This document shows positions 8,375-18,268 of a DNA stretch of 39,191 nt, piece after piece (within the stretch, counting starts at the first letter, position 1; each line of letters starts with the position of its first letter). Under the pieces are notes generated by a model that was not told where the DNA came from, did no database searches, and was given only the letters and a program-made list of their open reading frames with translations. This DNA comes from Lysobacterales bacterium (lineage in GTDB: Bacteria; Pseudomonadota; Gammaproteobacteria; Xanthomonadales; SZUA-36), in the NCBI GenBank assembly GCA_014238945.1, contig JABAAB010000080.1:1-39191 (forward strand). Reading direction: 5' to 3'. Position numbers and translations under genes: made by a program.

Positions 8375-8614
8375 TCAATTCTGACCGTTGGCAAATAACT
8401 GAAGCTGATCGAGGTCAAACGGCCAGTACAACTCCATTTCATTGTCCTTGCGCTTCAATACCGGTACATGAATACCGTAGCTCTTGAGCAATTCAAGATC
8501 GGTCTCGATATCCACCGACTCACAATGGTCCAGTAAACCGGCAGAGAGCAACAGGCTTTCTGCCTCGTCACACAGGTGGCAATCAGGTTGGTAATACAGA
8601 ATCATTGCGTTCAT
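8375..8614 (-). CDS. Glutaredoxin/thioredoxin-fold family protein (DUF836-like)
   Basis: With the ATG at 8614 this is a 79-residue protein beginning MNAMILYYQPDCHLCDEAE. It shows the first beta strand and the redox-like CHLC pair of glutaredoxin-family proteins, then a conserved cis-Pro-type segment (HVPVLKRKDNE) and WPFDLDQL at the end. This matches the small DUF836 glutaredoxin-like family, whose partner is not known. The frame is open to 8668, but the added residues look unrelated and no clear Shine-Dalgarno decides the start. It is convergent with the aminopeptidase and divergent from sdaA. Confidence 0.82.
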   Translation of the reverse strand: MNAMILYYQPDCHLCDEAESLLLSAGLLDHCESVDIETDLELLKSYGIHVPVLKRKDNEMELYWPFDLDQLQLFANGQN

Positions 8615-8721
8615 TAACAGGTCATTGCGTTCAACACCTGGCGCTGTGGTGTATCGAGGAACGGACAACCAGGTAAGTTATCGGGTTAGAATCACCATAC
8701 ACGGATTTGGAAAAGCATGAC

Positions 8722-10101
8722 ATGGCTGTCAGCGTATTTGAATTGTTCAAGATCGGCATAGGCCCATCAAGTTCACACACGGTGGGCCCGATGCTGGCTG
8801 CGAACACCTTTGTGCATCAACTGGATGACTCGAATCTGCTGCAGCCCACGGCCAGGCTAAAGGTCTGTCTTTATGGCTCGCTGGCATTCACCGGTCGTGG
8901 TCATGGCAGTGACAAAGCCATCATACTTGGTTGCTTGGGCGAATTACCCGATAAAGTCAATCCTGATTCTATCGATGAGAGCCTGCAGCATGTTTACGAC
9001 AGTGGCAAATTATCGCTGGCAGGAATGCATGCGGTGGAATTCCAGTCAAAAACCGACCTGCTGTTCAAAAAACGTGAAACCCTTCCCTATCATCCCAATG
9101 GCATGAGATTTTTTGCATTTGACAGAAACGGGAAGATTTTGCTGGAACAGGATTATTATTCGGTGGGTGGTGGTTTTGTCATCAACAAGGATGAGGCTGC
9201 ATCGGACCGCATTGTTGAAGACAACACCGTTGTCCCTTTCCCCTTCAGCAGCGCCGATGAACTGCTGGAATTGTGTATTCAAAATAATATGAATATTGCA
9301 GAGATCATGATGGCCAATGAGCAGGTGTGGCGCAGCGAGAGCGAAATAAGGGATGGTTTGCGCAGTATCTGGGGCGCTATGCAGGGTTGTATCCGGCGCG
9401 GTTACCGCACCAGCGGTACATTACCAGGGGGTCTTAAGGTGCTCAGGCGTGCACCCATTCTCTATCAGGAACTCAATCGACAGGATGAAAGCGAAGACCT
9501 CGACCCGTTGCAGATCATCGATTGGGTGAACCTGTACGCTCTCGCAGTCAATGAAGAAAACGCCGCCGGCGGACGTGTGGTGACAGCACCCACCAATGGT
9601 GCAGCCGGTATTATCCCGGCGGTACTGAGTTACTACTGTAATTTTACCCCCCAAAGCAATGAAGACGGGGTCATTGAATTCCTGCTGACTGCAGGAGCCA
9701 TCGGCATCCTGTATATGCTCAATGCATCCATCTCCGGGGCCGAGGTCGGTTGCCAGGGTGAGGTCGGTGTCGCCTGTTCGATGGCTGCGGGAGCCTTGAC
9801 CGCCGCCGTTGGAGGGACCGTACAACAGGTTGAGAATGCCGCAGAAATCGGTATGGAACACAATCTTGGTCTGACCTGTGACCCGGTGGGCGGCTTGGTA
9901 CAGATTCCCTGTATTGAACGAAATGCCATGGCATCCGTCAAAGCCATCAATGCCCAAAGACTCGCCATGCGGGGTGTTGGGATGCAGAAAGTGTCACTGG
10001 ACAAGGTAATCCGTACCATGCGGGATACCGGTAGGGATATGAAAAATCAATACAAAGAGACCTCACGCGGCGGGCTCGCCGTCAATGTCATCGAATGCTG
10101 A
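8722..10101 (+). CDS. sdaA: L-serine ammonia-lyase, iron-sulfur dependent, single chain
   Basis: A 459-residue protein with the SdaA signature [15 protein letters not shown] near the N terminus (beta-chain domain) and the alpha-chain domain with [16 protein letters not shown]. The cysteines that hold the 4Fe-4S cluster lie in [15 protein letters not shown] and [14 protein letters not shown]. It deaminates L-serine to pyruvate and ammonia in the cytoplasm. The ATG at 8722 is preceded at suitable distance by ggaaaag (8709-8715). A TTG at 8707 is the alternative. A TAGAAT (8687-8692) could be its -10 box. The stop overlaps the start of the next gene by 7 bases, so the two are probably co-translated. 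The symbol sdaA is chosen over sdaB or tdcG by default, as these cannot be told apart here. Confidence 0.93.
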   Translation: MAVSVFELFKIGIGPSSSHTVGPMLAANTFVHQLDDSNLLQPTARLKVCLYGSLAFTGRGHGSDKAIILGCLGELPDKVNPDSIDESLQHVYDSGKLSLAGMHAVEFQSKTDLLFKKRETLPYHPNGMRFFAFDRNGKILLEQDYYSVGGGFVINKDEAASDRIVEDNTVVPFPFSSADELLELCIQNNMNIAEIMMANEQVWRSESEIRDGLRSIWGAMQGCIRRGYRTSGTLPGGLKVLRRAPILYQELNRQDESEDLDPLQIIDWVNLYALAVNEENAAGGRVVTAPTNGAAGIIPAVLSYYCNFTPQSNEDGVIEFLLTAGAIGILYMLNASISGAEVGCQGEVGVACSMAAGALTAAVGGTVQQVENAAEIGMEHNLGLTCDPVGGLVQIPCIERNAMASVKAINAQRLAMRGVGMQKVSLDKVIRTMRDTGRDMKNQYKETSRGGLAVNVIEC

Positions 10102-11057
10102 CCGGACTGAAAATTGCACCCGTTGCATCCAGGATAATGCTGGCCCTTTTTTGTTGCTCCCTGGTATCCGTTGCGCACAGTGGTGACATGTACAAATGGA
10201 AAGACGAAGAAGGCGTCTGGCACTTCAGTTCCCTGCCACCCGCAACAACCCAGCAATTCGACATGGTTGACGTTCCAGCAGATCCAAGACCGCTGGTGAC
10301 CTTGCGGAAACTGGGTCCCGAGCAGGAACCTGAATACGCATTCATCAATAACCTGTGGGGACCGGTCGAAGTGGAAGTCAGTTTGCTCGAGGCACGCAAT
10401 GTACAGTCTGACCCCCCATTGCCGGCCAGATTTGTATTACCCAGCCAGTCCGAACAACGTCTGCTAAAGGTCATGGCCAGAGACCCCGGCAAGGGCTTCA
10501 GTTTTCGTCTGCATTACAGGCCCATGACAGGCCCGCCACTTGATCATCTGCCTCCGGAGGTTGACTACTACCCTCCGTTTCCGCTCGGATCGCAGTTTCC
10601 GATCAGCCAGGGTTTCGACGACGACGCAACGCACAACAATCCTCCCAATGAGTACGCGGTCGACATTGTCATGCCCATCGGCACACCGGTTCTGGCCGCA
10701 CGCGCCGGCAAGATAATGGAAATGGAAGATGATTTTCGCGGTGCTGCACAGAAAGCACGATACCTGGCCCGTTCCAACAACGTGAGGATTTTACATAAAG
10801 ACGGCACCATGTCGGTCTATGCGCACCTGCAACCCAACAGTCTGCGGGTGCGAGCGGGTGCCATGGTGGGTACCGGTCAATGGATCGCCAACTCCGGCAA
10901 CACCGGTTTCAGCAGTGGTCCACACCTGCATTTTGTGGTTCAGTTAAATGCCGGCATGTCATTGGAATCCCTGCCCTTCAGATTTTACACACCCAACGGA
11001 GGCACCATGACACCTGCAAGCAGGATCATGATCGAGGGTGTATTGCCAAAACGGTAA
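10095..11057 (+). CDS. DUF4124 and M23 (LytM-type) peptidoglycan peptidase
   Basis: A 320-residue exported protein. A signal peptide (about 1-29, ending AHS) is followed by a DUF4124 motif ([15 protein letters not shown], about 32-46). A middle domain comes next, then an M23 peptidase domain in the C-terminal half, with [15 protein letters not shown] (Asp190), YAHL and GPHLHFVV (HLH at 277-279). The metal-binding set looks complete. M23 enzymes cut peptide cross-bridges in peptidoglycan or activate amidases in the periplasm. It overlaps the end of sdaA, which is unexpected by function. It shares the NEYAVD/EQYAVD block and a SLPFRF motif with the second M23 protein at 30788-31678, so the two are paralogs. 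Confidence 0.88.
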   Translation: MLTGLKIAPVASRIMLALFCCSLVSVAHSGDMYKWKDEEGVWHFSSLPPATTQQFDMVDVPADPRPLVTLRKLGPEQEPEYAFINNLWGPVEVEVSLLEARNVQSDPPLPARFVLPSQSEQRLLKVMARDPGKGFSFRLHYRPMTGPPLDHLPPEVDYYPPFPLGSQFPISQGFDDDATHNNPPNEYAVDIVMPIGTPVLAARAGKIMEMEDDFRGAAQKARYLARSNNVRILHKDGTMSVYAHLQPNSLRVRAGAMVGTGQWIANSGNTGFSSGPHLHFVVQLNAGMSLESLPFRFYTPNGGTMTPASRIMIEGVLPKR

Positions 11058-11085
11058 TTGCGGGCAACACCACGGGCCCCATGTC

Positions 11086-11094
11086 TGTTAAAAT
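11086..11094 (+). promoter_or_regulatory. Candidate extended -10 promoter for prfC
   Basis: TGTTAAAAT gives a TG one base ahead of TAAAAT (five of six to consensus), the form of an extended -10. No convincing -35 is present. It lies 32 bases before the prfC start, in the 69-base gap after the M23 gene. Confidence 0.35.
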
Positions 11095-11126
11095 TCGCGC
11101 CTCTTTATTCCACCTGAATTCAGCGT

Positions 11127-12725
11127 ATGTCAGAACTGCAAGAACAAATCGCCCGCAGGCGTACATTCGCAATTATCTCGCATCCGGATGCAGGTAAAAC
11201 CACGCTAACCGAAAAATTGCTGCTGTTCGGTGGGGCGATTCAGATGGCCGGCACGGTAAAAGCAAAAAAAGCGGCCAGGCATGCCACCTCGGACTGGATG
11301 AAACTGGAAAAAGAACGTGGTATTTCGGTTACCAGTTCCGTCATGCAGTTCAATTACAAGGACTTCATTGTCAACTTGCTGGACACGCCGGGTCACGCGG
11401 ATTTTTCCGAAGACACCTACCGGACGCTGACAGCTGTTGATTCCGCACTGATGGTCATCGACTGCGCCAAGGGTGTGGAACAGCGGACGATCAAGCTGAT
11501 GGAGGTCTGCCGGTTGCGCCAGACCCCTATATTCACCTTTATCAATAAACTTGATCGTGAGGGCCGTGATCCGATTGAATTGCTCGACGAGGTCGAGGAA
11601 GTGCTGGGTATCCAGTGCGCCCCCATTACCTGGCCAATCGGTATGGGTAAACGGCTTAAAGGTGTCTATCACATCGAGGATGACATCGTGCATCTCTACG
11701 AATCGGGCAAGAACTACGTCACCCAGCATGCGGAGCTGATTGAAGGTATTGACAACCCGTTGCTGGAGCAACGACTGGGTGAATACGATGCCCGGGAGTT
11801 GCGGGATGAAATCGAACTGGTGCGTGGTGCCAGCCACGAGTTTGACCCGCAGGCATACCTGCAAGGTGAGCAGACACCGGTATTTTTTGGCTCTGCCATC
11901 AATAATTTTGGTGTAACCCCATTATTGGAATCATTTATAACCCATGCACCTGCGCCTGCCTCCAGGGCTACCGTTGGTCGTGAAGTACACAGTGATGAAG
12001 TGGCCCTGAGTGGGTTTGTCTTCAAGATCCAGGCCAACATGGACCCCGCCCATCGCGATCGCATTGCGTTCGTTCGGCTGTGCTCAGGCCAGTTTTCCCA
12101 GGGTATGAAGGTCAGGCATGTGCGTCTGAATAAAGACATAAAAATCCCCAATGCGCTGACCTTCATGGCACAGGACCGGGGTCATGTTGAACAGGCCTGG
12201 CCCGGTGACATCATCGGCATCCACAACCACGGCACCATCGCCATCGGCGACAGCTTCACCGAGGGTGAAAAACTGCAGTTCACTGGCATCCCCAATTTCG
12301 CTCCGGAATTGTTCCGCCGTGCCCGCTTGCGCGACCCCCTGAAGCTGAAGGCCCTGCAAAAGGGTCTGTTGCAATTATCGGAAGAAGGCGCCACCCAGTT
12401 TTTCCGGCCACTGGTCGGTAACGAACTCATCCTGGGTGCTGTGGGTGTGCTGCAGTTCGACGTGGTAGCCTACCGCCTGAAAAGCGAATATAACGTGGAT
12501 TCCGTGTTTGAAAATGTGAGGGTGCAAACAGCACGCTGGGTGCGTTGTGATGATGAAAAATTGCTGACAGAGTTCACCAACCAGCTGATGAATAACCTGG
12601 CACGCGACGCGGCTGACCAGTTGGTGTATCTGGCACCTACACGGGTTAACCTGCAATTGACCGAAGAACGCTGGCCCGATATCCATTTTGCTGCCACCCG
12701 CGAAACTCTGCTGTTTGCAGAGTGA
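11127..12725 (+). CDS. prfC: Peptide chain release factor 3 (RF3)
   Basis: A 532-residue translational GTPase of normal RF3 length. The G1 loop is [15 protein letters not shown] (about 18-32), the switch region includes [22 protein letters not shown]3 is [14 protein letters not shown] and G4 is [10 protein letters not shown]. Domains II and III and the RF3 C-terminal region ([21 protein letters not shown]) are all present. It recycles RF1 and RF2 from the ribosome after peptide release, and it acts in the cytoplasm. The start is ATG 11127 with a weak Shine-Dalgarno. Upstream is an M23 peptidase, downstream a MATE transporter starts 25 bases after the stop. Codon usage looks like its neighbours. 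Confidence 0.97.
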   Translation: MSELQEQIARRRTFAIISHPDAGKTTLTEKLLLFGGAIQMAGTVKAKKAARHATSDWMKLEKERGISVTSSVMQFNYKDFIVNLLDTPGHADFSEDTYRTLTAVDSALMVIDCAKGVEQRTIKLMEVCRLRQTPIFTFINKLDREGRDPIELLDEVEEVLGIQCAPITWPIGMGKRLKGVYHIEDDIVHLYESGKNYVTQHAELIEGIDNPLLEQRLGEYDARELRDEIELVRGASHEFDPQAYLQGEQTPVFFGSAINNFGVTPLLESFITHAPAPASRATVGREVHSDEVALSGFVFKIQANMDPAHRDRIAFVRLCSGQFSQGMKVRHVRLNKDIKIPNALTFMAQDRGHVEQAWPGDIIGIHNHGTIAIGDSFTEGEKLQFTGIPNFAPELFRRARLRDPLKLKALQKGLLQLSEEGATQFFRPLVGNELILGAVGVLQFDVVAYRLKSEYNVDSVFENVRVQTARWVRCDDEKLLTEFTNQLMNNLARDAADQLVYLAPTRVNLQLTEERWPDIHFAATRETLLFAE

Positions 12726-12750
12726 ACACTTGAACACATTGACTGCCCGT

Positions 12751-14088
12751 ATGCTGAGCATTTTCCCCGACCGGGAAAGACGCAAAGCCATCTGGGCCAT
12801 TGCCCTGCCCATTATGGGTGGAATGATGTCCCAGAACGTTTTGAACCTGGTCGACATCGGCATGGTCGGTCGTCTGGGTGATGCCGCGCTGGCGGCTACC
12901 GGTATTGGCAGTTTTACCAATTACCTGGCGATTTCATTCATTATCGGCCTGTCAGCCGGTGTACAGGCTCTGGCGGCCCGTCGTCTGGGGGAGGAACGTC
13001 ACAGCGAAACCGCCATTCCATTGAACGGTGGGCTGATCCTGTCACTGATCATCGGGGTTCCCCTGTGTGCCCTGTTTTTTATGGTCATACCTTACGCTTA
13101 CCAGTTCCTGAGCAGTGACCCGGCCGTGGTCGAACAGGGGATACCCTACCTGCAGGTTCGAATTCTCAGCATGGTGGCGGTGGGGATGAATTTTTCCTTC
13201 CGCGGATACTGGAGTGCCATCCACATGACCGGCGTGTACCTGCGCACGCTCCTGATCATGCACGCCATCAACATATTTCTGAACTGGGTGCTGATTTTCG
13301 GCAATCTCGGCGCACCGGAAATGGGTGTATATGGTGCAGGACTTGCAACGACCGTTTCGCTTTACATCGGGACCGGTCTGTATTTCTTTTTTGCACTGCG
13401 CCATGCACGCGACAAGGGCTTTCTGCACCGTATCCCCTCGCGGAGCACGCTGTGGCAGCAGTTTAAGCTATCGCTTCCTGCCAGCCTGCAACAGTTGTTC
13501 TTTTCCGCCGGACTGGTTGCCCTGATCTGGATCATGAGTCAAATTGGAACCGCAGAATTGGCCGCCGTCAATGTGCTGATGACTTTCCACATCACCACCA
13601 TACTGCCGGCCTTTGGTGTTTCGCTGGCAGCAACCACGCTGGTGGGTAACGCGTTGGGCAGGGATGACATCGAGGATGCAGCACTGTGGGGTTGGAATGC
13701 CGCTGCCATTTGCCTGTTATACGGTCTGGCCCTCAGCATAATACTGATACCATTTGCCAATCAGATACTGGGTGTGTTCATCACCAATGAGGAGACCCGC
13801 CAACTGGCTTATGTTCCGATGATACTTTGGGTTTCGATCATTGGTCTCGATACCATGGGTATGGTTTTGATGAACGCATTGATCGGTGCCGGCGATACCC
13901 GCCGCAGCATGTGGATCAGCGTAATTGCGCAATGGGCTTTTTTCCTGCCTTTCGCCTACGTGGTTGGTCCGGTCATGGGGTTTGGACTGTTGGGAGTGTG
14001 GATTATTAACGCCATTTACCGCTCCGGACAGGCCATCGCGTGTATCCAGCAGTGGGCCAGCAGAAACTGGGTTGGGATCAAGCTTTAA
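12751..14088 (+). CDS. MATE family efflux transporter
   Basis: With the ATG at 12751 this is a 445-residue membrane protein with about twelve hydrophobic segments in two halves, starting MLSIFPDRERRKAIWAIALP. It shows the MATE pattern of the first segment (PIMGGMMSQNVLNLVDIGMVGRLG) and a matching second-half start (ASLQQLFFSAGLVALIWIMSQIG). MATE proteins export cationic compounds, drugs or metabolites using sodium or proton gradients. The frame is open back to 12688, inside prfC. Those residues do not look homologous, and no strong Shine-Dalgarno separates the options. It probably shares a transcript with prfC. The substrate cannot be predicted. Confidence 0.9.
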   Translation: MLSIFPDRERRKAIWAIALPIMGGMMSQNVLNLVDIGMVGRLGDAALAATGIGSFTNYLAISFIIGLSAGVQALAARRLGEERHSETAIPLNGGLILSLIIGVPLCALFFMVIPYAYQFLSSDPAVVEQGIPYLQVRILSMVAVGMNFSFRGYWSAIHMTGVYLRTLLIMHAINIFLNWVLIFGNLGAPEMGVYGAGLATTVSLYIGTGLYFFFALRHARDKGFLHRIPSRSTLWQQFKLSLPASLQQLFFSAGLVALIWIMSQIGTAELAAVNVLMTFHITTILPAFGVSLAATTLVGNALGRDDIEDAALWGWNAAAICLLYGLALSIILIPFANQILGVFITNEETRQLAYVPMILWVSIIGLDTMGMVLMNALIGAGDTRRSMWISVIAQWAFFLPFAYVVGPVMGFGLLGVWIINAIYRSGQAIACIQQWASRNWVGIKL

Positions 14089-14099
14089 TCACCGCTCAT

Positions 14100-14128
14100 T
14101 TGCCACGCACCACCAAAGCCGATACATT
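14100..14128 (+). promoter_or_regulatory. Candidate sigma-70 promoter for the nucleoside transporter
   Basis: TTGCCA (14100-14105, five of six) and TACATT (14123-14128, four of six) are spaced by exactly 17 bases, 45 bases before the start codon at 14174. This is the best-spaced promoter match seen in the window. It was judged by eye. Confidence 0.45.
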
Positions 14129-14173
14129 GCGGCATCAACAAAAGCATTGGCCCCCTTATTGGAGCATTGATTT

Positions 14174-15445
14174 ATGAGCAGCATTGCCTTTGGGTTATTC
14201 GGTCTGGCGGTATTGATCTCAATCGCCTACGCATTTTCGGGAAACCGGAAAGCGGTTGACTGGACGCAAATTGCTTCCGGTGTAGGCTTGCAGATTGCTT
14301 TTGCGGTGATCGTGATCATGGTTCCCGGCGGGCGGGAGTTCTTCAATGTTTTGAGCCAGGTTTTCGTCAAGATCATAGATTTTTCCCTGGTTGGCGCCCA
14401 GTTTATTTTCGGAGATCTGGCCAGGGAATCTGAATTCGGGTTTGTATTTGCGTTTCAGGTTTTGCCCACCATCATATTTTTCGCTGCCCTGATGGGTGTG
14501 CTCTATCATCTCGGTATCATGCAGAAAATAGTTCAGGGCATGGCCTGGGTCATGCTGAAGGTCCTGAGAGTCAGTGGCTCTGAATCCCTGTCGGTTGCAG
14601 CCAACATTTTTGTCGGGCAGACCGAAGCCCCATTGGTGGTACGGCCTTATATCGCCAAGATGACCGAATCCGAATTGTTCACCATGATGCTCGGCGGCAT
14701 GGCCACCATTGCCGGTGCGGTGCTGGCTGCCTATATCGCCATGCTGGGTGGCGGTGACGAAGCACAAAGACTGTTTTATGCTCGCCACCTGCTCGCAGCC
14801 AGTGTCATGGCTGCGCCGGCGACCATCGTGATTGCAAAGTTACTGCGTCCGGAAGTTGATGAGTCGCTTACCAAGGGTACGGTAAAACTCGAGGTTGAGA
14901 AAACCGCATCAAATGTCATTGAGGCCGCTGCAAATGGTGCAGGGGATGGGGTCAAGCTGGCACTGAATGTTGGTGGCATGCTGCTGGCTTTTATTGCATT
15001 GATCGCCATGATCGATTTTCCTCTGGGATGGCTGGGTTCAGTGACCGGTATCGAGGCTGCTCTGGGTCAGCCCCTGAGTCTGTCCCTCATCCTGGGGTTG
15101 ATACTCTCACCACTGGCCTGGATCATCGGTATACCCTGGAGCGAAGCAGTGGTTGTTGGCGGCCTGATTGGTGAGAAAGTTGTGACCAATGAATTCGTCG
15201 CCTTTGCACATCTCAATGAAATCAAGCAAACCCTGTCCTCCCATTCGGTATTGATCTCCACCTATGCCTTGTGCGGTTTTGCGAATTTTTCATCAATAGC
15301 CATACAACTGGGCGGAATAGGCGGTATGGCCCCCAATCGCAGACCCGATATCGCCAGACTGGGCTTGCGCGCGGTGATGGGTGGTACCCTCGCCACGATG
15401 ATGACGGCCACCATCGCGGGTGCTCTGACCGCATTGGCAGGATAA
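14174..15445 (+). CDS. Concentrative nucleoside transporter (CNT, NupC family)
   Basis: A 423-residue inner-membrane protein of the usual CNT length. It has the N-terminal Nucleos_tra2-type segments, the family motif FVGQTEAPLVVRPYI (about 146-160), a gate region and a C-terminal domain with GVQ-type residues replaced by WSEAVVVGGLIGEKVVTNEFVAF and YALCGFANFSSIAIQLGGIGG. These regions bind the nucleoside and the coupling ion. It imports nucleosides with sodium or protons. The ATG at 14174 follows ggag (14161-14164). It has its own promoter candidate and precedes the LplT-PlsC gene by 45 bases. The symbol nupC is withheld because the family has several subgroups with different specificity. Confidence 0.93.
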   Translation: MSSIAFGLFGLAVLISIAYAFSGNRKAVDWTQIASGVGLQIAFAVIVIMVPGGREFFNVLSQVFVKIIDFSLVGAQFIFGDLARESEFGFVFAFQVLPTIIFFAALMGVLYHLGIMQKIVQGMAWVMLKVLRVSGSESLSVAANIFVGQTEAPLVVRPYIAKMTESELFTMMLGGMATIAGAVLAAYIAMLGGGDEAQRLFYARHLLAASVMAAPATIVIAKLLRPEVDESLTKGTVKLEVEKTASNVIEAAANGAGDGVKLALNVGGMLLAFIALIAMIDFPLGWLGSVTGIEAALGQPLSLSLILGLILSPLAWIIGIPWSEAVVVGGLIGEKVVTNEFVAFAHLNEIKQTLSSHSVLISTYALCGFANFSSIAIQLGGIGGMAPNRRPDIARLGLRAVMGGTLATMMTATIAGALTALAG

Positions 15446-15490
15446 GCCGAGGGGTGAAGAGCTGGTGAACCACTAGGTAAACGTCAACGA

Positions 15491-17371
15491 ATGTCAGGCC
15501 ACTCACAGTTCCAGTTGTTCAAACAACGGCGATTCATGCCGTTTTTCACAACCCAGGCACTGGGAGCCTTTAACGACAACGTTTTCAAGAACGGTTTGGC
15601 CGCCATGCTGGTCTTCGAGAGCAGCCAACTGGCAGGCTTGAACACCAACCAGGTCGTAAACCTGAGTGCGATGACATTTATCCTGCCATTCTTTTTGTTT
15701 TCCGCCCTGTTCGGCCAGTTCGCGGACAAATATGAAAAGTCCAGGCAGATTCGCAATATCAAGTTGTTTGAGATTGTCATCATGCTGCTGGCGACCGTTG
15801 GATTCTGGCTTAACTACCTGCCACTGTTGCTCGGAGTACTGTTCCTGCTCGGTTTTCAGTCCACCATGTTTGGTCCTATCAAATACGGCATCATCCCGCA
15901 GGTATTGGATCGCCGAGAACTGGTCGGTGGTAATGCACTGGTCGAAATGGGCACCTTTGTCGCCATCCTGGCCGGAACCATTGCAGGACCCCTGTTGATG
16001 GGAATTGAGTCTGCCTGGCCCGTCTGGGTCAGTGCCGTTGCGCTGATCACTGCGATCGCGGGCTACCTCGCCAGTCGCAATATCCCGATCGCGGAGGCGG
16101 TTGCACCGGATTTGAAAGTCAACTGGAACTTCGTGACCGAAACGGTACGCAATATCCGTTTTATCAGCGGCAACAGGGTGGTGCTCAACAGCGTGCTGGG
16201 TATTTCCTGGTTCTGGTTTTTTGGTGCGACATTCCTGGTGCAGATCCCCAGTTTTTCGGAAACTGTCATGGGTGGTGATGAAAGACTGATGTCCACCTTG
16301 CTGGCCATGTTCATCATCGGCATCAGCACCGGATCGCTGTTGTGTGAACGCCTTTCCGGTGGCCAGATCGAAATTGGCCTGGTGCCCTTTGGTGCCATGG
16401 GACTGACCCTGTTTGGAGCCGATATGTATTTTGCCAGCCCGACCGAGCTGGTTAACTTCACAGGGTTGGGCAACTTTTTCTCCGAACCGGCGAACTGGCG
16501 CATCGTGTTTGACCTGTCCATGATCGGTGTTTTCAGTGGTTTTTACATCGTTCCCCTGTACGCACTGGTTCAGCAACGTACCGAGAGCGCACACCGTTCC
16601 CGCGTGATTGCGGGCAATAACATCCTCAATGCCCTGTTCATGGTGGTATCCGCGATATTTGCCATGATTATGCTGGGCAGCGTCGGGTTTACCATTCCCG
16701 AGTTGTTCCTGGCCACCGCCATACTCAACCTGGTCGTGGCCATCTACATCTTCAGCGTCGTGCCCGAATTCATGATGCGGTTCCTGGTCTGGATACTGGT
16801 CAATACCCTGTACCGCGTGGAGGTCAGAGGAATCGAGAACATACCCCGCCGTGACGCAGTCATCATCGCAGCGAACCACGTGAGCTTTGTCGATGCTCTG
16901 CTGATCGGTGGTGCGATCCGGCGTCCGGTGCGGTTCGTCATGTACTACAAGATCTTCCAGATACCGGTGCTTAGATTCATCTTCAAAACCGGCAAGTCGA
17001 TACCGATTGCAGCACGTCATGAAAATCCGCAGATTCTGGAACAGGCCTATGAACGAATTCACCAGACCCTGAACAACAGCAACGTACTGGGTATATTCCC
17101 CGAGGGTGGTATTTCAAATGACGGCGAGATTGGCACCTTTAAGAAAGGTATCGAAAAGATTGTCGGTGAAAAACCTGTACCGGTGGTGCCCATGGCGCTG
17201 TGCAACCTGTGGGGTTCAATGTTCAGCCGGCGTGATCCCCTGCTCAAACGCCGGCCATACAAATTCCGGGCATTGATCGAACTGCGTATCGGCCGCCCTA
17301 TTCCACCTGGAGAATTGAGTTCGGAACGTCTGGAGGAAGAAGTCCGGCGTCTGCGTGGAGAAGACCGTTAA
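15491..17371 (+). CDS. LplT-PlsC fusion: lysophospholipid transporter with acyltransferase domain
   Basis: A 626-residue protein. Residues 1 to about 415 are a major-facilitator transporter of the LplT type (ALGAFNDNVFKNGLAAMLVF near the N terminus, GFQSTMFGPIKYGIIPQ later). Residues 430-620 are a PlsC acyltransferase with the H-x4-D motif NHVSFVD (His463), the FPEGG block (536-540, for the usual FPEGTRS) and VPVVPMAL. The flippase part would bring lysophospholipid across the inner membrane and the acyltransferase would re-acylate it. In E. coli LplT works with Aas, which carries PlsC plus an acyl-ACP synthetase domain. The synthetase domain is missing here, so acyl-ACP must come from elsewhere. 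It is the last gene of the plus-strand run and converges on DUF2007. Confidence 0.93.
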   Translation: MSGHSQFQLFKQRRFMPFFTTQALGAFNDNVFKNGLAAMLVFESSQLAGLNTNQVVNLSAMTFILPFFLFSALFGQFADKYEKSRQIRNIKLFEIVIMLLATVGFWLNYLPLLLGVLFLLGFQSTMFGPIKYGIIPQVLDRRELVGGNALVEMGTFVAILAGTIAGPLLMGIESAWPVWVSAVALITAIAGYLASRNIPIAEAVAPDLKVNWNFVTETVRNIRFISGNRVVLNSVLGISWFWFFGATFLVQIPSFSETVMGGDERLMSTLLAMFIIGISTGSLLCERLSGGQIEIGLVPFGAMGLTLFGADMYFASPTELVNFTGLGNFFSEPANWRIVFDLSMIGVFSGFYIVPLYALVQQRTESAHRSRVIAGNNILNALFMVVSAIFAMIMLGSVGFTIPELFLATAILNLVVAIYIFSVVPEFMMRFLVWILVNTLYRVEVRGIENIPRRDAVIIAANHVSFVDALLIGGAIRRPVRFVMYYKIFQIPVLRFIFKTGKSIPIAARHENPQILEQAYERIHQTLNNSNVLGIFPEGGISNDGEIGTFKKGIEKIVGEKPVPVVPMALCNLWGSMFSRRDPLLKRRPYKFRALIELRIGRPIPPGELSSERLEEEVRRLRGEDR

Positions 17372-17407
17372 CCACCCGGGATGATTGCAGTCTTATGTTG
17401 CACGCAA

Positions 17408-17725
17408 TCAGGCAGCCCGGGCTTCGGAGCACTTCCAGCAATGGGTAAACACCGCTTCCTGTGGGGTGCCACAGGCGGCACATTCCCACGGCCCGGTGGG
17501 TTCCCCGGTGTCAGGGCCTTGCAATTCGGCAATCAGGGACCTGGCCTGTTTTTCATCAGAAGCGTTCAACACCCATAATTCGGGAACCACCTCGATGAAC
17601 GGAATTTCACCCGAACCGGAAGTACCGAACTGGTTCTTCATAAAGGTATCGATACCGTTGGATTCCAGTACCGACTGGTAATGCGCAACCTGCGTGATAT
17701 CAAAATCTTCAAATACCTTGATCAT
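17408..17725 (-). CDS. DUF2007 domain protein with C-terminal zinc-ribbon motif
   Basis: A 105-residue protein. Residues 1-70 match DUF2007 ([22 protein letters not shown]), a small family proposed to have a signalling fold of unknown role. Residues 80-100 contain two CxxC-type pairs (CAAC and CWKC) that could hold zinc. The ATG overlaps the stop of the VOC gene upstream by 4 bases (ATGA), so the two were translated together. No partner or substrate is visible. It converges with the LplT-PlsC gene 36 bases away. Confidence 0.82.
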   Translation of the reverse strand: MIKVFEDFDITQVAHYQSVLESNGIDTFMKNQFGTSGSGEIPFIEVVPELWVLNASDEKQARSLIAELQGPDTGEPTGPWECAACGTPQEAVFTHCWKCSEARAA

Positions 17726-18158
17726 AGGGGTGAATCGACGGCGAAAATTTGTTCATCGTTAGCAAAGATCTTGAACTCCAGGGCATTTCCGGACGGGTCG
17801 GTAAAAAACATGGTGGCCTGCTCACCGATTTCACCACTAAAACGAATCCGCGGTTCGATGACGAACTGAATATCCATAGATTTCAAGCGGTCACGCAACA
17901 ATTTCCATTGTTGCATGGTTGCACCACGCCAAAATGTGGCACGGGTACCGAATCACCATCGACCGGGTTATTCAAACGTTGCTCAAGCGTTCCGCTGTCA
18001 TCTAGATGACAGACCAACTGATGACCGAAAAAGTTAAAATCCACCCAACGCGACGCACTACGGCCCTCATCGCACCCCAGCAATTCTCCATAGAATGAGC
18101 GCGCAGCAGACAGGTCGTGTACCGGCACGAGATGGAATGGTCTGAGAGCGGATGTCAT
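17722..18158 (-). pseudogene. VOC-family (glyoxalase-fold) protein, frameshifted
   Basis: The first part (18158 to about 17921) reads [21 protein letters not shown] and ends in-frame at VPVPHFGVV, followed by non-homologous residues. The second part (17916 to 17722) reads [11 protein letters not shown] and [15 protein letters not shown]. Joined, they form one VOC (vicinal oxygen chelate) domain of about 145 residues with the usual betaalphabeta halves and the conserved DPSGN...EFK end. A single missing base near 17917-17921 explains the break. The start ATG 18158 has a good Shine-Dalgarno (aagggag). The substrate of this VOC subfamily is not evident. A sequencing error is possible, and re-initiation at the ATG at 17916 is a weak alternative. 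Confidence 0.75.
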
Positions 18159-18268
18159 CGGCTGCTCCCTTGCTGGTTCAATTTCATACCACTGCCCACG
18201 TCAAAATTGTTGCCCAAGGATACCTTACAATGATCAGATAAGTTTTAATATCACACTGAGTCAGAAAA

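Noticed and set aside
15503-17062. A 519-residue open frame on the minus strand inside the LplT-PlsC gene
   Set aside because: It has low complexity with many His, Gln and Asp and no membrane or domain pattern. The plus-strand frame has clear LplT and PlsC motifs throughout.
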